This document shows positions 1 to 6,400 of a stretch of DNA of 9,952 nt, in pieces. Within the stretch, counting starts at the first letter, position 1, and the number at the start of each line of letters is the position of its first letter. The position numbers were made by a program, and so were the translations under genes. The DNA lies in contig JBKPPF010000057.1 in the NCBI GenBank assembly GCA_046733475.1, positions 1 through 9,952 on the forward strand, read 5' to 3'. Source of the DNA: DATEOR01 sp046733475 (lineage in GTDB: Bacteria > Actinomycetota > Thermoleophilia > Gaiellales > Gaiellaceae). Under the pieces are notes generated by a model that saw nothing but the letters and a program-made list of their open reading frames with translations, ran no database searches and was not told the origin of the DNA.

Positions 1-146
1 ACAACAGAAGCCACTCGATGGTGGCCACGAAGCGGCGGTTCAACCCGAACCTCCAGCGCGTCCGCATTCTCGTGAACGGGGTTCCGCGCCGGACCTACGT
101 CTGCGCCCGGTGTCTCAAGGCGGGCAAAGTCCAGAAGGCCCATTAG
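1..146 (+). CDS. rpmB: 50S ribosomal protein L28, 3' end (5' truncated by window edge)
   Basis: This is the C-terminal part of large-subunit ribosomal protein L28, a structural component of the 50S subunit. Reading from base 3 gives 47 codons to a TAG stop at 144-146. They contain the family signatures NRRSHS-like (here NRSHS), MVATKRRFNPNLQRV and RTYVCARCLKAGKV. The C-terminal CARC pair is typical of the zinc-binding (C+) form of L28; the N-terminal Cys pair would lie upstream of the window. The fakA frame begins inside this gene, and rpmB next to fakA is a frequent bacterial arrangement. Identification is secure; the true start is not visible. Confidence 0.93.
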   Translation, partial: NRSHSMVATKRRFNPNLQRVRILVNGVPRRTYVCARCLKAGKVQKAH

Positions 147-1672
147 GTCTCGCAAGGGCGGCGTTGGCCGCTCTGGAGGCGAGCAGGGCCCGCATCGACG
201 ATCTGAACGTCTACCCGGTCCCGGACGGGGATACGGGCACGAACATGACCGAGACCGTGCGCGCGGTCGTCTCGGCGCTCGAACGCGACCCGGATGCCGA
301 CGTCGTTCGCGTTGCGCTCATGGGCGCGCGGGGAAACTCGGGGGTGATCCTCTCCCAGCTCGTCCGCGGCGCGGTCGAGTCAGTGGGGGACGGGGGCATC
401 GACGCCGCGGCGATCGCACGCGCGCTTCGCGGAGCGAGCGACGCGGGCTACGCCGCCGTGCGCAACCCGCAGGAAGGGACGATGCTGACGGTCGCCCGCG
501 AGCTCGCGGAGAAGGCGGAGGCGCTCGCGTCCTCCGAGTCCCCGGTGGCCGAAGCCCTCGCCGAGCTCGTGGCGCACGGCGAGCGGGCCCTGGCTGCGAC
601 CCCGGATCAGCTCCACATCCTCAGGCAGGCCGGCGTGGTCGATGCGGGTGGAGCCGGGGTGCTCGAGATCCTGCGCGGGATCGCGGCGCACGTTCGCGGC
701 GAGCCGCTCCCCGAGCTCCAGGCGGTGTTCGGCGGGATTCCGCTCGAGGCCATTCATCAGGAGCTTTCGCGCTACCGCTACTGCACGTCGTTCTTCGTCG
801 AAGGCGAGACGGTCGATCCCGAGGAGCTGGAGCGCGAGCTGACGAAGCTCGGCGACTCGCTCCTCGTCGTCGGCGGCCCTGGCGCGGTCAAGGTGCATGT
901 CCACACGGACGAGCCCGGCGCCGCCCTCGCGCTCGCGACCGAGCGCGGCGTGATCGAAGAGGTGGACATCAAGAACATGCACATCCAGACCGCAGACCGC
1001 ACCCAGCGGCTGGGGCGGGAGACCGGAGTCACGGGTGCAGTCGCTGTCGCGCTCGGCGACGGCAATCGCAGGCTCTTCGAGAGCCTCGGCGCGGCCACCG
1101 TCGAGGGTGGCGAGACGATGAATCCCTCGACCGCCGACCTGCTCGAGGCGGTCGAAGCCCTACCCGAGCGGGGCGTCGTTCTCCTGCCGAACTCCAAGAA
1201 TGTCGTCCTCGCGGCAGAGCAGGCAGCCGGGCAGAGCGGGAAGGACGTGCGCGTGATCCTAACCCGGAGCCTGCAGGCCGGGCTCGGCGCCCTCGTCGCC
1301 TTCGACGCCGGGCGTGCGCTCGACGAGAACGTCTCGGAGATGGAGGAGGCCGCCGCTGCTGTGCGCGCGGGCTCCGTCGCACGCGCCTCGCGCTCCGCCA
1401 AGGTCGGCGATGTCGACGTGGCCGAAGGTGACTTCCTCGGGCTCGTGGACGGCGAGCCGGTCGCCTCGGGCGAGGGCCTCGGATCTGTGGCGACCGACGT
1501 GGTTGCGCGCCTGGTCGGCGACGGCGCCGACGTCCTCACCGTGCTGGTGGGCGACGGTGCGGGCGAATCCGAGGGGATCGTCGCTGCGATCCGCGCCGCC
1601 CACCCCAGCCTCGAGGTCGAGGTGCACGAGGGCGGTCAGCCGCATTTCCCCCTTCTTTTCGCGGTCGAATGA
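110..1672 (+). CDS. fakA: Fatty acid kinase, DhaL/DAK2 plus DegV-like C-terminal domain (FakA/YloV family)
   Basis: FakA is the ATP-dependent subunit that phosphorylates a fatty acid carried by a FakB/DegV partner, giving acyl-phosphate for phospholipid synthesis. The 520-residue product has an N-terminal DhaL domain (about 10-200) with the nucleotide/Mg loop PVPDGDTGTNM (36-46, D39 and D41), MGARGNSGVILSQ (71-83) and VDAGGAG (177-183). A middle domain spans about 220-295. The C-terminal domain shows GGETMNPST (333-341), LPNSKNVVLAAEQ (359-371) and a terminal GGQPHFPLLFAVE close to the usual GGQPxY..ISVE ending. The GTG at 110 is chosen because it keeps the first DhaL helix, but it overlaps rpmB by 37 bases and has no Shine-Dalgarno sequence. 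A TTG at 164 avoids the overlap but cuts that helix. Length is slightly below the usual 550 or so. A FakB candidate follows one gene later, supporting the assignment. Confidence 0.92.
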   Translation: MSQGGQSPEGPLGLARAALAALEASRARIDDLNVYPVPDGDTGTNMTETVRAVVSALERDPDADVVRVALMGARGNSGVILSQLVRGAVESVGDGGIDAAAIARALRGASDAGYAAVRNPQEGTMLTVARELAEKAEALASSESPVAEALAELVAHGERALAATPDQLHILRQAGVVDAGGAGVLEILRGIAAHVRGEPLPELQAVFGGIPLEAIHQELSRYRYCTSFFVEGETVDPEELERELTKLGDSLLVVGGPGAVKVHVHTDEPGAALALATERGVIEEVDIKNMHIQTADRTQRLGRETGVTGAVAVALGDGNRRLFESLGAATVEGGETMNPSTADLLEAVEALPERGVVLLPNSKNVVLAAEQAAGQSGKDVRVILTRSLQAGLGALVAFDAGRALDENVSEMEEAAAAVRAGSVARASRSAKVGDVDVAEGDFLGLVDGEPVASGEGLGSVATDVVARLVGDGADVLTVLVGDGAGESEGIVAAIRAAHPSLEVEVHEGGQPHFPLLFAVE

Positions 1673-1675
1673 CCC

Positions 1676-1681
1676 GATACT
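1676..1681 (+). promoter_or_regulatory. Candidate -10 element (GATACT) for the receiver-domain gene
   Basis: GATACT starts three bases after the fakA stop and ends seven bases before the ATG at 1689. This spacing would put transcription start at or next to the ATG, giving a leaderless message, which fits the absence of a Shine-Dalgarno sequence. It misses the first T of the TANNNT consensus, and only a poor T-rich -35 candidate lies upstream (about 1653-1658). Inference from position and motif only. Confidence 0.3.
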
Positions 1682-1688
1682 GATCGGC

Positions 1689-2078
1689 ATGAGCGAGCCC
1701 ATCGACGTCGTCCTCGTCGAGGACAACGACACCTTTCGCCAGGCGCTCGAGCTCATGCTTGGCCTGACGCCTGACGTGCGCGTGGTCGCAGCGCTTCCCG
1801 ACGGCGAGTCAGCGCTCAGCGTCTGTCCGGGCCTCCAGCCGGACGTCGTGCTCGTCGACTACCGGCTGCCGGGGCTCGACGGGGTGGAAACGACCTCGGC
1901 GCTTCGCGCCGCGCTGCCCAGGACCGCGGTGGTGGTTTTGACCGCGGCCGCCGAGCACGAGGAGATTCAGGCTCTCTACGACGCCGGGGCCGTCGCCTGC
2001 CTGACGAAGGACCGCGGGGTGGAGGACATCGTCGGGGCGATCCGGGAGGCGGCAGGGCGTGGCGCGTCTATCGGCTGA
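1689..2078 (+). CDS. Single-domain response regulator (receiver domain only)
   Basis: This 129-residue protein is one CheY-like receiver domain and nothing else. Visible signature residues are the acidic pair E11-D12, the predicted phosphoacceptor D57 in VVLVDYRLPGLDGVE, the switch Thr T85 and the conserved K107. The LPGLDGVE loop resembles receivers of NarL/FixJ-type regulators. The chain stops at the end of the last receiver helix, and fakB occupies the DNA that would encode a helix-turn-helix, so no output domain exists here. The beta-5 position that is usually aromatic (G-Y-L-L-K in many relatives) reads A-C-L-T-K, so a Cys replaces the usual Tyr/Phe. The ATG at 1689 lies 17 bases past the fakA stop with no Shine-Dalgarno sequence; the gene overlaps fakB by 20 bases. 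No histidine kinase is in the window. The receiver call is secure; the partner and target are unknown. Confidence 0.9.
   Translation: MSEPIDVVLVEDNDTFRQALELMLGLTPDVRVVAALPDGESALSVCPGLQPDVVLVDYRLPGLDGVETTSALRAALPRTAVVVLTAAAEHEEIQALYDAGAVACLTKDRGVEDIVGAIREAAGRGASIG
2044..2049 (+). promoter_or_regulatory. Shine-Dalgarno sequence deciding the fakB GTG start
   Basis: GGGAGG lies nine bases before the GTG at 2059, inside the end of the receiver gene. It is one of the few strong ribosome binding sites in the window. It supports the GTG start and coupled translation of fakB with the receiver gene. Confidence 0.6.
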
Positions 2079-2946
2079 GTCCACCGCGATCGTTCTCGAC
2101 TCGACTTCCGACCTGCCGGAGGGCCACGGCGGCTCCAGCTGGCGTGTTGTCCCGCTGTACGTGCGCTTCGGCGAGGGGGAGGCCAGGCGCGAGTACGTGG
2201 ACATCTCGACCGCCGAGTTCTACCGACTCCTCCAGGAGAGCGAGCAGCCGCCCAAGAGCGCACAGCCCTCGCCGGCCGACTTCGCGGCGGTCTTCGAAGA
2301 GCTCTCCGGCCACGAGCGGATCCTCTGCGTCGTCCTGTCCGAGAAGCTCTCCGGCACGTTCGCGAGCGCCGAACTGGCCGCGAAGGACTTCGGCGGCAAG
2401 GTGCGCGTCATCGACTCGCGGGTCACCTCCGGCGGCACGGTGATCCTCGCCGACGCGATTCAGCGCCGGCTCGACGGCGGCACCGACGACGAGGAGATCG
2501 ACGCGCTCGCCGAGAGCTTCCGCCGCGAACGCGGGCTCCTCTTCACCGTGGACACGCTCGAGTACCTCGTCCGTGGCGGGCGGATCGGCAAGGCGGCCGG
2601 CTTCGCCGGGCAGCTCCTCTCCGTGAAGCCGATCCTCGCCTTCGACGACGGCGAGGTGGCTCCGCTCACGCGCGTGCGCGGCCGCTCGAAAGCTCTGGGG
2701 GAGCTGGAGGAGATCTTTCGCAACTCGACGGAGGGCCAGGACGACCCGAACCTCCACGTTGGTGTCGGCCACGCCGAGGCTAAGGAGGACTGCGATGAGC
2801 TCGTCCGCAGGCTGAAGCATGTGCGGCCGAACGCGTCGCTCGACATCGTCACGACGCTCGGGCCGGTGATCGGCACGCACGGCGGGCCAGGCACACTCGG
2901 GCTCTTCTGGTTCTGGGACCCGCTGGCGCGCTCTCAGCCGCGGTAG
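2059..2946 (+). CDS. fakB: DegV family fatty-acid-binding protein, likely FakB partner of FakA
   Basis: DegV/FakB proteins bind a free fatty acid and present its carboxylate to FakA for phosphorylation, then pass acyl-phosphate to acyltransferases such as PlsY or PlsX. The 295-residue protein has the normal family length and motifs in order: DSTSDLP (14-20), KSAQPSP (66-72, where many relatives have TSQPSP), LSEKLSGTFASA (93-104), DTLEYLVRGGRIGKA (165-179), VKPIL (189-193) and GPVIGTHGGPGTLG (268-281). S98, R175 and H274 sit where the family contacts the fatty-acid head group. The GTG start at 2059 is supported by GGGAGG nine bases upstream and overlaps the receiver gene by 20 bases, implying translational coupling. 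Chain-length preference cannot be read from the sequence. The DegV call is secure; the FakB role rests on the nearby fakA. Confidence 0.9.
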   Translation: MARLSAESTAIVLDSTSDLPEGHGGSSWRVVPLYVRFGEGEARREYVDISTAEFYRLLQESEQPPKSAQPSPADFAAVFEELSGHERILCVVLSEKLSGTFASAELAAKDFGGKVRVIDSRVTSGGTVILADAIQRRLDGGTDDEEIDALAESFRRERGLLFTVDTLEYLVRGGRIGKAAGFAGQLLSVKPILAFDDGEVAPLTRVRGRSKALGELEEIFRNSTEGQDDPNLHVGVGHAEAKEDCDELVRRLKHVRPNASLDIVTTLGPVIGTHGGPGTLGLFWFWDPLARSQPR

Positions 2947-2949
2947 ACT
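2944..2949 (+). promoter_or_regulatory. Candidate -10 element (TAGACT) overlapping the fakB stop codon
   Basis: TAGACT matches TANNNT; its first three bases are the fakB stop codon. Six bases separate it from the GTG at 2956, which would give a leaderless transcript. The GTG has no Shine-Dalgarno sequence, consistent with this. No good -35 box is visible. Confidence 0.35.
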
Positions 2950-2955
2950 CGGCGC

Positions 2956-3393
2956 GTGGCTGCGGTCGACGCACTCAAGGAAGTGCCGCTGCTCAGCTGT
3001 CTCAGTCAGCGCGAGCTAAAGCGCGTGGCACGGAACGTTCGCGAGCAGAGCTTCGCGCCCGGGACGACGGTGATACGAGAGGGCAAGATGAGCGGGGTCG
3101 GATTCTTCATCGTCGTCGAAGGAGAAGCCGAAGTGAGCGCGGGCGGAGCCGGACTCGGCAGGCTGCATCCAGGCGATCATTTCGGCGAGCTCGCGCTCAT
3201 CGGCAAGCGCGCACGCACGGCCACCGTTACCGCAGTCACTCCGCTCACCTGTCTCTTCATGGCGACCTGGGACCTGGAAGAGCTTGTCAAGTCGAGCCCG
3301 GAGACGGCATGGAAGCTCCTCCGCCATGTCGTCGAACTGCTCGCCGCCGAGCGAGAGCGCGCCGGCCAGGTCGCGTCCGCTACGCCTGGCTAG
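2956..3393 (+). CDS. Stand-alone cyclic-nucleotide-binding domain protein
   Basis: This 145-residue protein is a single CRP/PKA-type cyclic-nucleotide-binding domain. The phosphate-binding cassette is intact: FGELALI (76-82) with G77-E78, then RARTATVTA (85-93) with R87-T88, as in domains that bind cAMP or cGMP. The N-terminal FAPGTTVIREGKMSGVGFFIVVEGEAEV (split at about residues 33-60) is the classic beta-barrel start. After the barrel a helical tail (about 105-135, ending ELLAAERERA) resembles the C-helix. No helix-turn-helix, kinase or channel domain follows, so it is not a CRP-type transcription factor in itself. It starts with GTG nine bases after fakB, without a Shine-Dalgarno sequence. 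The partner is unknown; it may act by protein contact. The domain call is secure; ligand binding is inferred from motif conservation. Confidence 0.88.
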   Translation: MAAVDALKEVPLLSCLSQRELKRVARNVREQSFAPGTTVIREGKMSGVGFFIVVEGEAEVSAGGAGLGRLHPGDHFGELALIGKRARTATVTAVTPLTCLFMATWDLEELVKSSPETAWKLLRHVVELLAAERERAGQVASATPG

Positions 3394-3396
3394 ACG
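3391..3396 (+). promoter_or_regulatory. Candidate -10-like element (TAGACG) overlapping the stop of the CNB gene
   Basis: TAGACG begins with the TAG stop of the cyclic-nucleotide-binding gene and is six bases before the GTG at 3403. The layout copies that at 2944-2958: TAGAC, then the same six-base gap and a GTG. It lacks the final T of TANNNT, so it is weaker than the other candidates. Confidence 0.22.
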
Positions 3397-3402
3397 CTTC
3401 TC

Positions 3403-4293
3403 GTGAATCACGTCGCTCACTGGGACGACGTCGAGCCATACCGCCGCGAGACCGGGCACCTCGCTGGTGACTGGTACGACCTCGGCCGCGCGGCCGGCTG
3501 CGTCTCCGTCGGCCTCAAGCGCATCCGCATCGATGCCGGCAAGTGGTCGACGCCCGCGCACGCCGAAGGCGCGGAGGAGGAGATCTTCTTCGTCCTCGGC
3601 GGCTCCGGGATCTCGTGGCAGGACGGGGAAGTCTTCGAGGTCGGCGAGGGCGACGTGCTCGCCCACCTGCCGGAGAGGCACGCGCACACACTGTGTGCCG
3701 GGCCCGAGGGGCTCGACGTGCTCGCCTACGGGCAGCGCAAGAAGCAGGGAAACACCGTGCTGCCGCGCGCCGGCGTCGCCTGGATGCACCCCAGTTGGGT
3801 CGACGTCGGCGGGGCGCATCCCTGGGAGCGCGAAGCTGCGATCGGCGAGCCCGACGTCGACCAGGTCTCGCCGCGTCCCGGGCGGATCGCCAACCTCGAC
3901 CAGGGCATGCGGTGGGAGCTCGACACGGGCGCGGTCGACCTCAACCTTGGCGACGTCGTCGGGTCGGTAGAGACCGGCCTCAGCCACATGACCATCCCGC
4001 CGGGCGCCGAGGGCTATCCGCCACACTGCCATGGCGCGGAGGAAGAGCTCTTCGTCGTCCTCGAGGGGTCGGGAACTGTAGCGCTCGGCGACGAGAGCGC
4101 CGAGGTCCGGCGGGGTAGCGTCGTCTCGCGGCCCGCAGGCACTCGCGTGGCGCACTCGTTTCTCGCGGGGGAGGACTGCCTCGTCTACCTCGCCTACGGG
4201 ACGCGGGAGCCGAACGACGTCGTCTACTACCCACGCACGGACGAGATCAGGTTCCGCGGGGTCGGCGTGACCCTCCCCGCAGGCAGGCGTTGA
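3403..4293 (+). CDS. Two-domain cupin protein (bicupin), function unknown
   Basis: The 296-residue protein holds two cupin beta-barrels, about 35-110 and 190-265. Domain 2 carries a full metal-binding set: H208-x-H210 and E214 in PPHCHGAEEELFVVLEGSG (206-224), plus H251 in PAGTRVAHSF. Domain 1 has the matching segment H53-A-E55 with E59 and H95, so the second His of its first motif is a Glu. The long linker (about 111-185) is rich in Trp, Pro and charged residues. Cupins range from dioxygenases and isomerases to sugar-binding or storage proteins, and nothing here picks one. There is no signal peptide, so it is probably cytoplasmic. It begins with GTG nine bases after the previous gene, with no Shine-Dalgarno sequence, and may belong to the same unit as the cyclic-nucleotide-binding gene. 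The fold is secure; the substrate is unknown. Confidence 0.87.
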   Translation: MNHVAHWDDVEPYRRETGHLAGDWYDLGRAAGCVSVGLKRIRIDAGKWSTPAHAEGAEEEIFFVLGGSGISWQDGEVFEVGEGDVLAHLPERHAHTLCAGPEGLDVLAYGQRKKQGNTVLPRAGVAWMHPSWVDVGGAHPWEREAAIGEPDVDQVSPRPGRIANLDQGMRWELDTGAVDLNLGDVVGSVETGLSHMTIPPGAEGYPPHCHGAEEELFVVLEGSGTVALGDESAEVRRGSVVSRPAGTRVAHSFLAGEDCLVYLAYGTREPNDVVYYPRTDEIRFRGVGVTLPAGRR

Positions 4294-4323
4294 CGTCCGC
4301 ACCGGGGCGTATCCTCTTAGGGT
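4290..4323 (+). promoter_or_regulatory. Possible recG promoter region in the cupin-recG gap
   Basis: A good -35-like TTGACG (4290-4295) overlaps the cupin stop codon. Two -10-like hexamers follow: TATCCT (4310-4315, spacer 14) and TAGGGT (4318-4323, spacer 22). Neither spacer is near the optimal 17, so the pairing is doubtful. Either -10 alone could still give a short-leader recG transcript. This is one of only two gaps longer than 40 bases, which makes it a plausible operon boundary. Confidence 0.3.
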
Positions 4324-4336
4324 CCTGGCCCTCTCC

Positions 4337-6400
4337 GTGAGTTCGCGCCCTGCGCTGGCCGGCTTTGCTGGTATGGACCAAGGTGCGCCGAAGCCGAGGA
4401 GGGTGGACGTCGACCGGCGCGTGGAGTCCCTTTCCGGCGTGGGCCCGAAGATCGCCGAGCGCCTGGCCTCGCTCGGGATCGAAACCGTCCGCGACCTCGT
4501 CGAGTACATCCCGCGCGCCTACCTGGACTGGGACGAGGCGGCGAGCTTCGCCGACCTCGCCCTTGGCGAGGAGGCGACGGTGCGCTGCAAGCTCGCGCGC
4601 ATCGGCGTTCGGCCCACACGGCGGCGGAACCTCAAGGTCGTCGAGGGCGTCGTCGTCGACGCGGCGGGTGTCGAGGAAAAGGTCGTGTGGTTCAACCAGG
4701 CGCACCTGGCGAAGCTCGCACCCGGCACCGAGCTTCTCCTGCATGGGACGCGCGACCTGAAGGGCTTCAAGGTGGCGCGTCACGAGCTCGGCGGTGCCGG
4801 CGTGCACACGCTCGGCCTCGTCGCCGAGTACCCCGCGACCGAGGCCCTGCCCTCCTACCGCATCCGCGCGTTGGTCGAGGCCGCGCTCCCGCTCGCGCGC
4901 AGCATGCCCGACGCGCTCCCGGCGGAGCTCCGTGCCCGCGAGCGGCTGCCGCTCCGGGCGGATGCGATCGCCGCGGTGCACCGGCCCGAAAGCCCGGAGG
5001 ACGCCGAGGCCGCCCGCGCCCGCCTCGGCCTGGAGGAGCTCCTCCTGCTCCAGCTCGGCTTCGTCCGCCGTCGCCAGGCGCTCGCCCCGGAGGCGCGCGC
5101 GACGGCACTCGGCGAGCCGGGGGAGCTCCTCGACCGCTACCGGCGCGCGCTTCGGTTCACTCTCACGCCCGAGCAAAAGGAGGCGATCGGCCAGATCGAT
5201 GCCGATCTGCGCGGCGAACGGCCTATGCAGCGGCTTCTCCAGGGCGACGTCGGGTCGGGAAAGACCGTCGTCGCCCTCTACGCGCTCCTGCGCGCCGTCG
5301 AGCGCGGCAAGCAAGGCGCGCTCATGGCGCCGACCGAAACCCTTGCCGAGCAGCACTTCCTCACCCTGGAGCCGATCTGCACCGACCTCGGGATCCGCGT
5401 CTCGCTGCAGACGGGCTCACTGAAACACGACCTCGAGAACGCGCAGGTCCTCGTCGGGACGCACGCGCTCATCCAGGAAGGCGTCGCGCTGGACGACCTG
5501 GCCGTCGCCGTGATCGACGAGCAGCACCGCTTCGGCGTCGAGCAGCGCCGCGCGCTCGCGGAAGGCCGTTTTGCACACGTCCTGCACATGACGGCGACGC
5601 CGATCCCGCGTACGCTTGCGCAGACCGTCTACGGCGACCTCGACGTCACGGAAATCGCCCGGCCGCCACGCGGTCGCCAGCCGGTCATCACGAGCTGGGT
5701 CTCGCACGAGCGGAGCCGCGAGGCCTACAAGCGCCTCTGCCGCCATCTGGACGATGGACGCCAGGCCTACGTCGTCTGCCCGCTCGTCTCGGCGTCGGAG
5801 ACCATCGAAGCGCGTGCGGCGGAGCAGGAGGCCGAACGCCTGCGGAGCGCCGAGCTCCGCGGCTATCGCGTCGGCTCGCTCCACGGACGGCTGCGACCCG
5901 CGGACCGGCGCGCGTTGATGGACGAGTTCAAGCGCGGGGAGCTCGACGTCCTCGTGGCGACCACGGTGATCGAGGTCGGCGTCGACGTCCCGAACGCGAC
6001 GATCATGATCGTCCAGGAGGCCGATCGCTTCGGTCTCGCGCAGCTCCACCAGCTCCGTGGACGCGTCGGCCGCGGCGCCGAGCAGTCGTACTGCCTGCTG
6101 GTCTCTCGCCCGAAAGAGGAGCTGACCGAGGACGCTCAGCGGCGCCTCCAGGCCCTCGTCGACACGAACGACGGGTTCGCGCTCGCCGAGGTCGACCTCG
6201 AGCTCCGCGGCGAGGGCCAGCTCCTCGGCACGCGCCAGTCGGGCCTCAGCGACCTGAGGTTCGTCCGGCTGGCGCGAGACCGGAAGCTGATCGTCCAGGC
6301 GAGGGAATGGGCCGAGCAACTGGCGGGGCAGGACGGAGAGACCGTCGCCCCGCTCCTCGAGGAAGCCCAGCGCGTTGAGGATCATCGCGGGTTCGCGTAA
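4337..6400 (+). CDS. recG: ATP-dependent DNA helicase RecG
   Basis: RecG is a superfamily 2 double-strand DNA translocase that remodels stalled replication forks and branched recombination intermediates. The 687-residue protein has a helix-hairpin-helix-like SLSGVGPKIAERL (31-43) leading into the N-terminal wedge/OB region (about 60-160). Helicase motifs follow: LTPEQ (276-280), Walker A GDVGSGKT (303-310), APTETLAEQH (331-340), DEQHRFG (394-400), TATPIPRTLA (419-428), TTVIEVGVDVPNAT (542-555) and QLRGRVGRG (572-580), then the RecG-type tail with GEGQLLGTRQSG (625-636). All catalytic motifs are present and length is near normal. The start is uncertain: GTG at 4337 and an in-frame ATG at 4373 are both possible, and neither has a clear Shine-Dalgarno sequence; the conserved region begins after both. 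The 3' end overlaps rsmD by 26 bases. Confidence 0.96.
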   Translation: MSSRPALAGFAGMDQGAPKPRRVDVDRRVESLSGVGPKIAERLASLGIETVRDLVEYIPRAYLDWDEAASFADLALGEEATVRCKLARIGVRPTRRRNLKVVEGVVVDAAGVEEKVVWFNQAHLAKLAPGTELLLHGTRDLKGFKVARHELGGAGVHTLGLVAEYPATEALPSYRIRALVEAALPLARSMPDALPAELRARERLPLRADAIAAVHRPESPEDAEAARARLGLEELLLLQLGFVRRRQALAPEARATALGEPGELLDRYRRALRFTLTPEQKEAIGQIDADLRGERPMQRLLQGDVGSGKTVVALYALLRAVERGKQGALMAPTETLAEQHFLTLEPICTDLGIRVSLQTGSLKHDLENAQVLVGTHALIQEGVALDDLAVAVIDEQHRFGVEQRRALAEGRFAHVLHMTATPIPRTLAQTVYGDLDVTEIARPPRGRQPVITSWVSHERSREAYKRLCRHLDDGRQAYVVCPLVSASETIEARAAEQEAERLRSAELRGYRVGSLHGRLRPADRRALMDEFKRGELDVLVATTVIEVGVDVPNATIMIVQEADRFGLAQLHQLRGRVGRGAEQSYCLLVSRPKEELTEDAQRRLQALVDTNDGFALAEVDLELRGEGQLLGTRQSGLSDLRFVRLARDRKLIVQAREWAEQLAGQDGETVAPLLEEAQRVEDHRGFA
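6359..6365 (+). promoter_or_regulatory. Shine-Dalgarno sequence supporting the rsmD TTG start
   Basis: GAGGAAG sits nine bases before the TTG at 6375, within the recG coding region. It favours the rare TTG start, which also restores the family's usual MRIIAG-type N-terminus. Confidence 0.55.

Noticed and set aside
1314..1688. N-terminal extension of the response regulator into fakA
   Set aside because: Residues before the ATG at 1689 are Arg/Ser/Ala-rich off-frame fakA sequence; the receiver fold begins right after that ATG.
4319..4332. Small inverted repeat AGGG-TCCTGG-CCCT before recG, considered as a terminator
   Set aside because: The stem is only four base pairs and no T-run follows, so it is too weak to call.
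3016..4509. A 497-codon open frame on the - strand opposite the CNB and cupin genes
   Set aside because: It lies antisense to two genes with clear domain motifs and shows no recognisable motif of its own. Long antisense open frames are expected where third positions are G/C.
4687..6378. A 563-codon open frame on the + strand within recG
   Set aside because: Its translation is Arg/Ala/Pro-rich low-complexity sequence with no domain, and it is fully covered by recG with every helicase motif in the other frame.
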